Below, piece by piece: positions 6,122 through 14,800 of a DNA stretch of 18,581 bases. The stretch's first letter is position 1, and the number at the start of each line of letters is the position of its first letter. Both the position numbers and the translations under genes were made by a program. The stretch spans positions 1 through 18,581 of the forward strand of contig NZ_JASLDS010000035.1 of assembly GCF_030151385.1 (NCBI RefSeq), given 5' to 3'. The DNA comes from Soonwooa sp. (GTDB taxonomy: Bacteria; Bacteroidota; Bacteroidia; Flavobacteriales; Weeksellaceae). A model generated the notes under the pieces. It saw nothing but the letters and a program-made list of their open reading frames with translations. It was not told the DNA's origin and ran no database searches.

Positions 6122-6340
6122 TTACTTTTTGATTTCGTTAACTGCGTCTTTAACTTCAGTCTTAGCAGAGTCAACTTTAGCAGCTGCAGAATCAACTTTA
6201 GCAACTGCAGTATCAACTACTTTTGAAAGAGAATCTACTTTAGCTGTTGCAGAATCAACATTCGTTTCTACTTTATCCGCTTTCTTACAAGCTACGATTG
6301 CTAATGAAGCGAAAACTGATGCGAAAATTACTTTTTTCAT
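6122..6340 (-). CDS. Small heptad-repeat lipoprotein (Lpp-like architecture), paralogue 2
   Basis: A 72-residue protein with lipobox AIVAC, Cys18, so a mature lipoprotein of 55 residues (E. coli Lpp is 58). From Val28 it runs as seven-residue repeats (VDSATAK, VDSLSKV, VDTAVAK, VDSAAAK, VDSAKTE, VKDAVNE, IKK). Position a is Val/Ile (28, 35, 42, 49, 56, 63, 70) and position d Ala/Leu (31, 38, 45, 52, 59, 66). This predicts one uninterrupted coiled coil, and the C-terminus is Lys-Lys. AKVDSLSKVV is close in look to the AKVDQLSNDV segment of Braun's lipoprotein. It is the paralogue of the 3837-4100 gene, with the same signal-peptide style and promoter block. Function is unassigned; a cell-wall spacer or tether is one hypothesis. 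Confidence 0.85.
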   Translation of the reverse strand: MKKVIFASVFASLAIVACKKADKVETNVDSATAKVDSLSKVVDTAVAKVDSAAAKVDSAKTEVKDAVNEIKK

Positions 6341-6392
6341 AATAAATGCTTTAATAATTAATATATATATAATTTGTGTTTCGTTCAGTACG

Positions 6393-6411
6393 TTTGAACA
6401 TTACAAATATA
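6393..6411 (-). promoter_or_regulatory. Promoter block of lipoprotein paralogue 2
   Basis: On the minus strand TATATTTG (6411-6404) matches TAnnTTTG, with a TTTT at the -33 position 20 bp further upstream. It is followed by T-N2-TGTTCAAA exactly as in front of paralogue 1. The leader is about 58 nt. A TTTTACAA sequence at 6465-6472 matches one arm of the palindrome at 4232-4239. Confidence 0.55.
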
Positions 6412-6516
6412 TGTCAGCAATTATTACAAATAAAACAATTCGATTGTATAGTTCTTGTATTTTGTTTTACAATTTTTAATATTTGATTTTCAATATTTTA
6501 AACAAATAAACCAGTG

Positions 6517-7089
6517 TTAAAATACAAAAATACGATTAGGAATAATTAAAAAATCAAGCAATATATCTGTTTCAAAAACATTCGAAATATATTCTTTAGG
6601 TTCAAAAAAATTGAGACCAACTTTCTTTTTAATAAAATTCTCGGAAAAGAAGCGATCATAAAAACCCTTGCCATAACCCAAACGATTCCCCAATGGATCT
6701 GCATACAAAAGTGGTGTTATACAGAAGTCAAATTCTTTAATAGAACTTCCTATATTGGTTTTTGGTTCTTTAATATTCCATTTACTAAATGTAAACTCTG
6801 TTTCTGGTGTTATTTCAATGGAAATTAAATCCTCGCCAACAACTTTTGGAACAAAAATTTGGATACTATTTTCAAAACAATAATCAAAAAAGAATTTTGT
6901 ACCAACTTCATTCTTAGTCGTTATCGGTAAAAAACAATGAATCTTAGAATTTGGTTTTAAATCAAACTCATTTAAGAAAGTTTCAAAAATTTCTTTTGAA
7001 AATAGAAAAACCTCATCTTGCGATAAGGTCATTCTTTTATCTAAATACTTCTTTCTTAAAACATCTTTTGTTTCAAAAAGCTTTTCCAT
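6517..7089 (-). CDS. 5-formyltetrahydrofolate cyclo-ligase
   Basis: A 190-residue cytoplasmic enzyme (MTHFS, YgfA family). It converts 5-formyltetrahydrofolate to 5,10-methenyltetrahydrofolate with ATP and so rescues the inhibitory 5-formyl form. The signature is the ATP-binding/catalytic stretch PLLYADPLGNRLGYGKGFYDRF (126-147). Also visible are the N-terminal basic helix (RKKYLDKRMTLS, 12-23), the substrate-side LPITTKNEVGT (54-64) and the conserved EP pair at 108-109. Length is normal. Its ATG overlaps the stop of the ferredoxin gene by one base (TAATG), so it is the third gene of the minus-strand operon. I see no clear hairpin terminator after its stop. Confidence 0.93.
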   Translation of the reverse strand: MEKLFETKDVLRKKYLDKRMTLSQDEVFLFSKEIFETFLNEFDLKPNSKIHCFLPITTKNEVGTKFFFDYCFENSIQIFVPKVVGEDLISIEITPETEFTFSKWNIKEPKTNIGSSIKEFDFCITPLLYADPLGNRLGYGKGFYDRFFSENFIKKKVGLNFFEPKEYISNVFETDILLDFLIIPNRIFVF

Positions 7090-7319
7090 TATATTTCTTT
7101 AACTGAGATAATATTAACAGGACAGGCTTTCGCTGCTTTGTCACAAGGCTCAAATGCATCTGGAATCGGTGTTTTAATCGTGAAAAAGCCTTTCTTCTCG
7201 ATAGACTTTAACAACACTGACTTTCCATCTTTTTTTGACATCCTAAAGTATTCTGGAGCAAATTCTGCACAATAATTACAGCCAATGCATTTGTCTCTTT
7301 GTAATGTAACAATAACCAT
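7089..7319 (-). CDS. [4Fe-4S] ferredoxin
   Basis: A 76-residue cytoplasmic electron carrier. CIGCNYC near the N-terminus supplies three ligands (C-x2-C-x2-C), and the ACPV motif near the C-terminus supplies the fourth. This is the single-cluster ferredoxin pattern. One further Cys (EPCDKAAKAC) precedes the last ligand by seven residues and could form a disulfide or an alternative ligand. I chose the ATG at 7317-7319; a TTG one codon upstream (7322) is less likely. It lies 15 bp after the U32 gene and overlaps the cyclo-ligase gene by one base. An electron-donor role for the U32 iron-sulfur protein is attractive, but only inferred from position. Confidence 0.88.
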   Translation of the reverse strand: MVIVTLQRDKCIGCNYCAEFAPEYFRMSKKDGKSVLLKSIEKKGFFTIKTPIPDAFEPCDKAAKACPVNIISVKEI

Positions 7320-7334
7320 CAATCGAAGTTTATA

Positions 7335-8630
7335 TTAGTGTGAATAAGCGCCTTCTTCAACATTATTTTGCTGCGTTCCGGGCTCTTCAACCTTAACAAC
7401 TTTGTACAACTTGTCAGATGGACGCATACGGAATTCCGTTTTGAAAGTAATCACATCTGCCTTCGTTGCTTTGGTTGCACCTTCTTTGCCATCTACTTTA
7501 AGACCTTTGATTACCATTTCTTGCGAACCTGTCGTTGGACCTTGGATCAAAACAGTATCACCTTCTGCCAAATCATAAGCTTCGATTAAGAACTCAGCAA
7601 TCTCTGACTTAGGATAAAAATGGCGACCTTTTCCGATGTAAACTTTCTTTTGCGTTGCACTAGATCCAGAATTATCTGACCATTCGCCCAACTCTTGACC
7701 AAGATAGTAACCAGCCCAGAAACCTCTGTTATACACCGTTTCTAATCTTGTCATCCATTCAGCGACTTTTTCTTGAGAGAAAGTTCCATCTGCGATGCTA
7801 TCAATAGCTTCACGGTAACATTTTGTCACCATAGCGACATATTCTGGCGCACGACCACGGCCTTCGATTTTCAAAACTTTAACACCAGCATCTTCAATTT
7901 GATCTAAGAAACCAATTGTACAAAGATCTTTTGGCGACATCATGTATTCATTATCCAATTCTATTTCGAAACCAGATTCTTGATCGATAACGGTATATTT
8001 TTTACGACAATTTTGCTTGCAAGCACCTCTGTTAGCAGACGAGTTATTAGAATGAAGGCTCAAGTAACATTTTCCTGAAACTGCCATACAAAGTGCGCCG
8101 TGACCGAAAATTTCGACTTCTACCAAATTACCAGAAGGACCTTTAACTTGTTCTTTTTCGATCTGAGTAGCGATTTTTTTAATTTGAGAAATACTCAACT
8201 CACGACTCATTACCATTGTATCAGCAAAAAGTGCATAGAACTTTACAGTTTCAATATTTGTAACATTAATCTGCGTCGAAATATGAACTTCCATTCCGAT
8301 TTGTCTTGCATAAGCAATCACCGCTTGATCCATCGCAATAACAGCTGTAAGATTAGCTGCTTTTGCTTTGTCCAAAAGTGTTTTGATAATAGATAAATCG
8401 TGGTCGTATATAATGGTATTAAGTGTTAGATAAGTTCTGACACCTTTTTCTTCACAACGTCTTGCAATCTCTGGAAGATCGTCCAATGTGAAATTCATGG
8501 TAGCACGAGCACGCATATTAAGCTGCTCTACCCCAAAGTAAACAGAATCTGCACCATTGTCAATCGCCGCTTGTAACGAAGTAAAATCTCCTGCGGGAGA
8601 CATTAGTTCTATTCTTCCTGTTTTTGTCAT
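7335..8630 (-). CDS. trhP: U32 family protein, TrhP-like tRNA 5-hydroxyuridine synthase
   Basis: A 431-residue member of the peptidase U32 family. The name is historical: characterised relatives such as E. coli TrhP (YegQ) act in prephenate-dependent hydroxylation of tRNA U34 with an iron-sulfur cluster. The N-terminus IELMSPAGDFTSLQAAIDNGADSVYFG (7-33) opens a TIM-like domain. The U32 signature runs E173-IFGHGALCMAVSGKCYLS to about 191, with Cys181 and Cys188; Cys204 and Cys208 (or Cys237) can complete a cluster. KIEGRGRAPEYV (254-265) is also conserved. The C-terminal ~100 residues form the usual beta-barrel domain. The subgroup (TrhP versus RlhA) rests on length and layout and is less certain than the family. 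First gene of an operon with ferredoxin and cyclo-ligase. Confidence 0.88.
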   Translation of the reverse strand: MTKTGRIELMSPAGDFTSLQAAIDNGADSVYFGVEQLNMRARATMNFTLDDLPEIARRCEEKGVRTYLTLNTIIYDHDLSIIKTLLDKAKAANLTAVIAMDQAVIAYARQIGMEVHISTQINVTNIETVKFYALFADTMVMSRELSISQIKKIATQIEKEQVKGPSGNLVEVEIFGHGALCMAVSGKCYLSLHSNNSSANRGACKQNCRKKYTVIDQESGFEIELDNEYMMSPKDLCTIGFLDQIEDAGVKVLKIEGRGRAPEYVAMVTKCYREAIDSIADGTFSQEKVAEWMTRLETVYNRGFWAGYYLGQELGEWSDNSGSSATQKKVYIGKGRHFYPKSEIAEFLIEAYDLAEGDTVLIQGPTTGSQEMVIKGLKVDGKEGATKATKADVITFKTEFRMRPSDKLYKVVKVEEPGTQQNNVEEGAYSH

Positions 8631-8651
8631 TTTAATCTAAATAAATTTTTG

Positions 8652-8659
8652 CAAAGGTA
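8652..8659 (-). promoter_or_regulatory. -7 promoter box (TACCTTTG) of the U32 operon
   Basis: CAAAGGTA on the plus strand reads TACCTTTG on the minus, matching TAnnTTTG, 21 bp before the ATG at 8630. No good -33 TTTG lies at 19-21 bp. Confidence 0.5.
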
Positions 8660-8930
8660 ATTAATTTATTCTTGATTAAAATTAATCCCAATTGATAGTT
8701 TTATTTGTCAAAAATCACAGTTTCTATGAGAAAAGTTGTCAGTCAACAAAAGAATAACGGACAGAATTTCACATTTATTAAATATTACAACTGAACCGAA
8801 CGTCTTAAAATGCTTTTAAAACCACTAAAAAACTCTTAAAATCGCTCGATATTTACTAATTTATATTTAATAATGGTTAAACTTCGTTAAATCTGTAACA
8901 CTAAGTTTTTAGTTTATACTTATTTAGCAT

Positions 8931-8938
8931 TAAATTTG
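8931..8938 (+). promoter_or_regulatory. -7 promoter box (TAAATTTG) of htrA
   Basis: TAAATTTG fits TAnnTTTG. The -33 position, 20 bp upstream, reads TTTT (8907-8910), one mismatch from TTTG. The start ATG at 8976 follows an AAAGGA ribosome-binding-like stretch. Confidence 0.5.
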
Positions 8939-8975
8939 TTTAGAGATTAAAATCAAAAATTAAAGGAAATATAAA

Positions 8976-10496
8976 ATGAATAATACAATTAAAAAACTAA
9001 TGCCGTTGGCTGTTGTGGGCGTTCTTTCTGGTGCTACTACTTTTGGAGCGATTAAATATTTTGACCCACATAATTCTGGTGAGGATTTTTCCTATTTTAC
9101 AAAATCAAGTAACAATGCAAGCTTTGTCGGGATGAATACCGCAGGTGTTGGTGACGACTTCGTGAAAGCTTCAAAAATGACTGTTCCGGCAGTTGTAACG
9201 ATAAAGAACTACTCTGACAGATCTGCTCAAAGAGCACCTGACAGTGACTTGTTCGATTACTTTTTCGGAAACCCTTTTGGTGGTGGTAGACAACCACAAC
9301 AACGTCAGCAAGCGCCGAAAAACATGCCGTCTGGACTAGGTTCTGGAGTTATTATTTCGCCTGACGGTTACATCATCTCTAACAATCACGTGGTTGCTGG
9401 AGCGAGTAAATTGGAAGTCGTGCTAAGTAATAAGAAAACTTACATCGCTAATCTTATAGGTACTGACCCTAACACCGATATTGCGCTTTTAAAAATTGAA
9501 GAAAAAGGATTGCCTTATCTTAATTTCGCAAATTCGGATGCTACGGAAGTTGGACAATGGGTTCTTGCAGTTGGTAATCCACTAGGACTTAACTCTACGG
9601 TTACTGCAGGTATTATTTCTGCAAAAGGTAGAAGTATTGATTTGCTAAGTCAACAATCTAGAACGCCAATTGAAAGCTTTATCCAAACTGATGCTGCGAT
9701 TAATCCAGGAAACAGTGGTGGTGCTTTGGTTAACGTAAGTGGCGACCTTATTGGTATTAACACAGCAATTTCGTCAAACACTGGATATTACGAAGGTTAT
9801 GGTTTTGCTGTTCCGTCTAACTTAGCACGAAAAATTGTTGAGGACATCAAGAAATTCGGGTTGGTGCAAAGAGGATTCTTGGGTGTTGGTACATTAGATT
9901 TGTCAAATGACAATCAAGTGATGGCTTATAACCAAGAGAAAAAAGCAAACTTAAAAACTGGCAATGGTGTCTATGTACGAGAAGTAACGGATAATAGTGG
10001 CGCAAGTGATGCTGGACTAAGAGTTGGTGATGTGATTACAAAAATTGATAACACGGATATCAATAGTTATGCAGACCTTTCTTTCGTGATCGGAAGCAAA
10101 AGACCAGGTGATAAAGTTTTGGTAACTTATACTAGAAATGGAAAAACCAATTCTGCAAACGTAACTTTGAAAGATCAAAAAGGCAACACTTCTGCAAGAA
10201 GTAAAGCTGATCTAAGTGTGACTGAGAAAATTGGTAGTGAATTCGAACCGTTGAGTGACAAAATCAAAACCAACTATGGTCTTAACAGTGGTGTTATTGC
10301 AAGAAATGTTGTTGAAGGAAGCGAGATGGACAAAATCGGAATCGTTGACAACTACATTATCATCGAGGTTAATGGAAAACCAGTTAATAGCCAAAAAGAT
10401 GTTGAAAAGATTCTTACAGGATACCAAGGCAACGTCCAAGTAAAATATGTTGACGAATATGGTAGAATTACCACTAGAGGTTTCAAAATGCCCTAG
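8976..10496 (+). CDS. HtrA/DegP (Do family) periplasmic serine endoprotease
   Basis: A 506-residue envelope quality-control protease and chaperone. A hydrophobic N-terminal segment (about 9-27) is a signal peptide or membrane anchor. The trypsin-like domain (about 65-295) carries the catalytic triad His138 (SNNHVV), Asp168 (NTDIALLK) and Ser247 (GNSGGA). A Gln/Arg/Pro-rich stretch (105-115) corresponds to the LA-loop area. Two PDZ-type domains follow: PDZ1 about 298-400 (GFLGV..., AGLRVGDVI) and PDZ2 about 435-505, the latter degenerate. Length is slightly above E. coli DegP. It is a single-gene unit ending in a strong terminator. Distinguishing DegP from DegQ or DegS-like roles is not possible by eye, though two PDZ domains favour DegP/DegQ. 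Confidence 0.93.
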   Translation: MNNTIKKLMPLAVVGVLSGATTFGAIKYFDPHNSGEDFSYFTKSSNNASFVGMNTAGVGDDFVKASKMTVPAVVTIKNYSDRSAQRAPDSDLFDYFFGNPFGGGRQPQQRQQAPKNMPSGLGSGVIISPDGYIISNNHVVAGASKLEVVLSNKKTYIANLIGTDPNTDIALLKIEEKGLPYLNFANSDATEVGQWVLAVGNPLGLNSTVTAGIISAKGRSIDLLSQQSRTPIESFIQTDAAINPGNSGGALVNVSGDLIGINTAISSNTGYYEGYGFAVPSNLARKIVEDIKKFGLVQRGFLGVGTLDLSNDNQVMAYNQEKKANLKTGNGVYVREVTDNSGASDAGLRVGDVITKIDNTDINSYADLSFVIGSKRPGDKVLVTYTRNGKTNSANVTLKDQKGNTSARSKADLSVTEKIGSEFEPLSDKIKTNYGLNSGVIARNVVEGSEMDKIGIVDNYIIIEVNGKPVNSQKDVEKILTGYQGNVQVKYVDEYGRITTRGFKMP

Positions 10497-10519
10497 TCAA
10501 TAAACAATATTAAAAAGGA

Positions 10520-10547
10520 AAGCAGCTCGAAGGTGAGCTGCTTTTTT
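10520..10547 (+). terminator. Hairpin terminator after htrA
   Basis: The stem AAGCAGCTC / GAGCTGCTT (10520-10528, 10535-10543) with a GAAGGT loop is followed by a T run. It lies three bases before the stop of the converging DUF72 gene. The flanking A run is short, so it is mainly a plus-strand terminator. Confidence 0.88.
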
Positions 10548-10549
10548 AT

Positions 10550-11443
10550 TTAAAACAAAGTCAATTTTGAAGGATCGCTTCCCATTTGTGGAATATGGAT
10601 TTCAGTGCCCCAGGCTTCGTTTAGATTTTTAATAAAATGTGCGGACAATAATGGTGACGCCTTTTCTATATTTTGGTGAACGAAAAAATATAAATTTTCC
10701 AAGCCCTCCTTTTTCCAAGTTGTCAAACGATCCAACCAATCGTCCAATCTTTGATAATCGTTTTCTGCATTGGCTCCGACATATCTAATGAAAGCCGTTG
10801 GCGTTGTCAATCGCATGTGTAACATATCACGGCGACCCGCAGTATCCACAATAATATTGGTTATGTTATTCTCTTCAAACAATTTACAAGTCTTGTCAAA
10901 AACCTCTTCATCAATAAACCATTCTGTGTTACGAAGTTCAACAGCTAAAGCAACTTCCTTTGGCCAATTTTGAATAAACTTTTCTAAACGGTCGTAGTCT
11001 TTTGGTTTAAAATTATCATGTAATTGCAAGAAAACCATCCCAAGTTTATCACCAAAATTAAGAACGGAAGTTGCAAACTGTGTCACGACATCATCGATAT
11101 TTAACAACCTTCTGAAGTGCGAAACGGTATTGGTAATTTTTGGAAAAAACTTAAAATCATCTGGTGTTTTATCTTTCCAAGTTAAGACTTGATCAGGCGA
11201 AGGCATTCCATAGAAAGTTGCATTTAACTCAATGGAATTAAATTGTGTCGCATAATAACTAAGCTCATCTTTGGTACCTTTTGGATAAAAACCTTTAAGA
11301 TCGGTTTTGTTCCATTTGGCACAACCAATAGAAATATCTTGCAAGCCTTTTTTATTTAGTTTTAAAATAGATTTGGTGTGCGAATTATCTTTTGGTAATG
11401 TAAAGTCTATCTGCGAAGGGTCTTCAACTTGTCCGAATTTCAT
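10550..11443 (-). CDS. DUF72 (YecE-like) family protein
   Basis: A 297-residue cytoplasmic protein of the DUF72 family, a TIM-barrel-like fold of unknown biochemical role. Landmarks are ISIGCAKWNKTDLKGFYP, YYATQFNSIELNATFYGMPS, W-x5-P-x2-FKFFPK, and later VALAVELRNTEWF. Near the C-terminus the family-typical YFFVHQN appears. I start it at the ATG at 11443 (MKFGQVEDPSQIDF...). The frame is open to an ATG at 11500, but a -7 box (TATCTTTG, 11478-11485 on the minus strand) lies between the two. The longer form would then have no promoter, and its extra 19 residues are hydrophobic filler. Function unassigned. Confidence 0.88.
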   Translation of the reverse strand: MKFGQVEDPSQIDFTLPKDNSHTKSILKLNKKGLQDISIGCAKWNKTDLKGFYPKGTKDELSYYATQFNSIELNATFYGMPSPDQVLTWKDKTPDDFKFFPKITNTVSHFRRLLNIDDVVTQFATSVLNFGDKLGMVFLQLHDNFKPKDYDRLEKFIQNWPKEVALAVELRNTEWFIDEEVFDKTCKLFEENNITNIIVDTAGRRDMLHMRLTTPTAFIRYVGANAENDYQRLDDWLDRLTTWKKEGLENLYFFVHQNIEKASPLLSAHFIKNLNEAWGTEIHIPQMGSDPSKLTLF

Positions 11444-11477
11444 ATTAATTAGTTTTAAAATTATCATTCTTCCTAAC

Positions 11478-11485
11478 AAAGATAA
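11478..11485 (-). promoter_or_regulatory. -7 promoter box (TATCTTTG) that decides the DUF72 start
   Basis: CAAAGATA on the plus strand is TATCTTTG on the minus, about 34 bp before the ATG at 11443 and downstream of the alternative ATG at 11500. A TTTC lies at the -33 position with 21-bp spacing. Confidence 0.55.
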
Positions 11486-11772
11486 TTCAATAATTAGCAT
11501 AATAAGAAATCAAATGTTAACAAAATTAATAACATTACAGCTTAAACGCTAGTTTGACTTAATATTTGATTTACATTAAAATCTTTTTCTGAAAACGATT
11601 TTTTAATCCTTAAAAAGCTAAACCAAAATGCTTTTAAAACACATCAACCCATAGCGAGCAAATCTAATTTTTAATAAAAATTATAATGATTTTAAGTTTT
11701 TTTTAAGGAAATTTTAAAAAAGAAGTGACGTAATGTTAATTTTATGTTATCTCAATTTGGAATATGTGAGGA

Positions 11773-11780
11773 TAATTTTG
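11773..11780 (+). promoter_or_regulatory. -7 promoter box (TAATTTTG) of the Oar-like receptor
   Basis: TAATTTTG matches TAnnTTTG, 20 bp before the ATG at 11801. A TTTG at 11756-11759 is too close (13 bp) to be a normal -33 element. Confidence 0.42.
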
Positions 11781-11800
11781 CACAGTAAATATATCTAAAC

Positions 11801-14800
11801 ATGAAAAGAAAACTTATCTGTGCATTTGCTTTACTATCTTTTGGTTTTGCATTTTCTCAGGAAACAACTTCCAAAATCTTAGGAAAACTGAAAGGAACTT
11901 CTACAGAAATGACTGTAAAAGTAACACACATCCCGACCAACTCAAGCTTTGAAACTAAGACTAACAACAAAGGTCTTTTTAGCCTAGACAACTTGCAGCC
12001 AGGTGGACCTTACAAGATTGTAGTAACGGATGGCAGTAATGTTGTCTATAGCAATGACAACATTCAACTTTCTTTAGGAAGCAATGATCTTCCAGTAATG
12101 CAAATTGCATCAACAGATGAGAAAGCAATTGAAGGTGTAACAATTACTTCAAAAAAAATCGTTAAAAATGGTGTTGGTATTAACCAAGCTCAGATAACAG
12201 GACTTCCAAATATCAATAGAGGTATCCAAGATGTTACCAAATTGGTTCCGCAAAGTGCAAATAACTCTTTCAATGGTACTAACTTCCGTTACAACAACGT
12301 AACTATTGATGGTTCGATCAACAATGACGCTATTGGATTTAGTCCATCTTTAGGAGGTCAAACGGGAACTTCGGGAATGCCAGGAAGTAGTACAAGATCC
12401 AATTCTATCAGTTTGGACGCTATCCAAGATGTACAAGTCTATATCGCACCTTACGACGTAAAACTTGGTAACTTCTTAGGAGGAAGTGTTAATGCTGTTA
12501 CAAGAAGTGGTAGTAACACTGTGGAAGGATCAATCTATATGTACGGAAGAAATGCTTCTATCACAGGAAATAATCGCGTTGGTGATGGTTCCAAAATGCC
12601 ATCTTCTTTCGAAGATTTCATTTATGGTGCAAGAGTTGGCGCTCCAATTGTGAGAGATAAAGTCTTCTTATTTTCAAATATCGAATATACAAAAAGAACA
12701 GACCCTGTATTCTACAATGCAGACGACCAAGGCGCTTTGGTAACAAATGATGTAGCAAGCAAGCTTCATGATTTTGTAAAAAACAAATATGGTTTTGACA
12801 TCGGATCTTACAACGGTTATAACAACACTTCCGAAAGTGGAAAAATGTTTAACAAACTAGATTGGAAGATTAACGATCAACATACGCTTTCCATTAAAAA
12901 CAATACTGTATTTTCACAAGCAAGTAACCTAGAGAGAGATGGTGCTAACTTTAGATTCTCGAGCATTGACTTTATGCAGAAGAATATGTCATCTAGTACA
13001 ACTTTAGAATTAAAAAGTAGATTCAACAGTGCTTGGAACAACAATTTGGTTTTAGGATACTCTTCAATCCACGATTACAGAGACCCGACATCAGCTAACA
13101 AAATGTTCCCTCAGGTGGAAATTTCTTACAACGGAGGAACTATCCTTTTTGGTAACGATCGTGAAGCTTCTGTATTCAACATGAAACAAAAGACTTTCGA
13201 GATTACTGATAACTTAACATACAAAAAAGGAGTACATACATTCTTATTAGGAACGCACAACGAGTTGTATAACATCAACTACGGATTTGTGAACGCTCTT
13301 AACGGTAGAATTTCTTACAAAAGCTTAAACGACTTCTACGCAGGAACGCCGGCAAGGATCCGTGGAACATATCCATTTGATGGAGCAAGTAGAGATTATT
13401 TATTTAACAATCCTTATGCAAAGTTTAACATCAACTTGTTATCACTTTACTTCCAAGATGAGATTAACTTAGGACGTTTGAGACTTTCTCCAGGTGTTAG
13501 ATTAGATTATACCAATCTTCCAGAAAAACCACAGTTAAGTAGCAAAGTAACGGCTTCTCCTCAAGATCCAAACTACGGAACAACTTATACTTACACGCCA
13601 CTTAGCCAAATCGACAACAGCTACTTGAGCAAACCGACAATCTCTCCAAGATTAGGTTTCACGTGGGATTTAACAGAAAGCAAATCTGTAGTGTTACGAG
13701 GAGGATCAGGTATCTTCGTGGGTAGAATTCCATTCGCTTGGTTAGGTTATGCTTATTACAACGATGGTGTAGGATTCGGAAGTTATGATTACAACGGACC
13801 TACTGCAGCACAACTTGCCGCTAACGGAGATCCATTAACAAGTGGAAACTTTGCTAAATGGCAAAACTCTTCTAAAGTACAAGTTGACTTAGTTGACAAC
13901 AATTTCAAAATGCCAAGAGTATGGAGAAGTTCATTAGCTTTGGATTATGTTGTTGATGGTTATAAATTCACGTTAGAGGGAATTTACACAAAAGTTATCT
14001 ACGATCTTAAATTCCAACAAGTTAACAAAACCGATCAAGTTACTTATTTTAGCTACGATACCGAGCATCAAATGCCAATCTACACGACCAATATTAACAG
14101 TAACTTCTCGAACGCATACATGCTTTCGAACACGAAACTTGGTTACCGTTACAACTTGACAGCTCAATTGTCAAAAGCTTATAAATTTGGTCTTAACTTC
14201 TTTGCAGCTTATACTTATGGTGATGCAAAAGATATCACCAATGGTATTAGAAACTCAATGGAAAGTAACTGGCAGATGAACCAATCTTTGACACCTAACG
14301 ATCCAAAACTTTCAACATCTAACTTCGCTATCAAAAATAGAGTTGTTGCGAATGTAGGTTATACTGTTCCACTTTCGGATAACAATAGACTTTCTGCTAA
14401 CGTATACTTCAACGCACAATCTGGGAATCCATATTCTTGGGGATTTGTGAACAGTACCATTGCAAATACTGGACAAGCAGCAGGTTTGGCTTATATCTTC
14501 AAAGATGCAGCAGAAGCAGCTAAATATTTAGCTCCTATTAAAGATGGTGCTGGTAACGTTGTTGTAACGACACAACAACAGGTTGCAGATTACGAATCTT
14601 TTGTAAATGGTGACAAATATTTGAAAACAAGACGCGGACAATTCACTGAAAGAAATGGTGCTTTCACACCTTGGAATATCCAAGCGGATTTCAAAATCTC
14701 TGACGAAATTAAATTTAAAGGTAAAAACAGTCTTCAAATTTCATTTAGTGTAATCAACCTTACGAATATGTTGAACAAAGATTGGGGTAAAGTATACTTT

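Larger units (their letters stand above)
8631..8975. other. Divergent intergenic region between U32 operon and htrA
   Basis: About 345 bp of AT-rich DNA without a coding frame I can support. It holds the minus-strand -7 box at 8652-8659, the htrA promoter near 8931-8938, and a 16-mer (8807-8822) that recurs before the Oar-like receptor. Nothing else stands out. Confidence 0.7.
11444..11800. other. Divergent intergenic region between DUF72 gene and Oar-like receptor
   Basis: About 357 bp, very AT-rich. It contains the DUF72 -7 box (11478-11485), the repeated 16-mer AAAATGCTTTTAAAAC (11625-11640) and the receptor promoter near 11773. I see no gene in it. Confidence 0.7.

Noticed and set aside
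6129..6479. Open frame of 116 codons on the plus strand
   Set aside because: It is the antisense of the heptad-repeat lipoprotein gene; its Ala/Ser/Thr repeats are the complement of the VDSAAAK codons.
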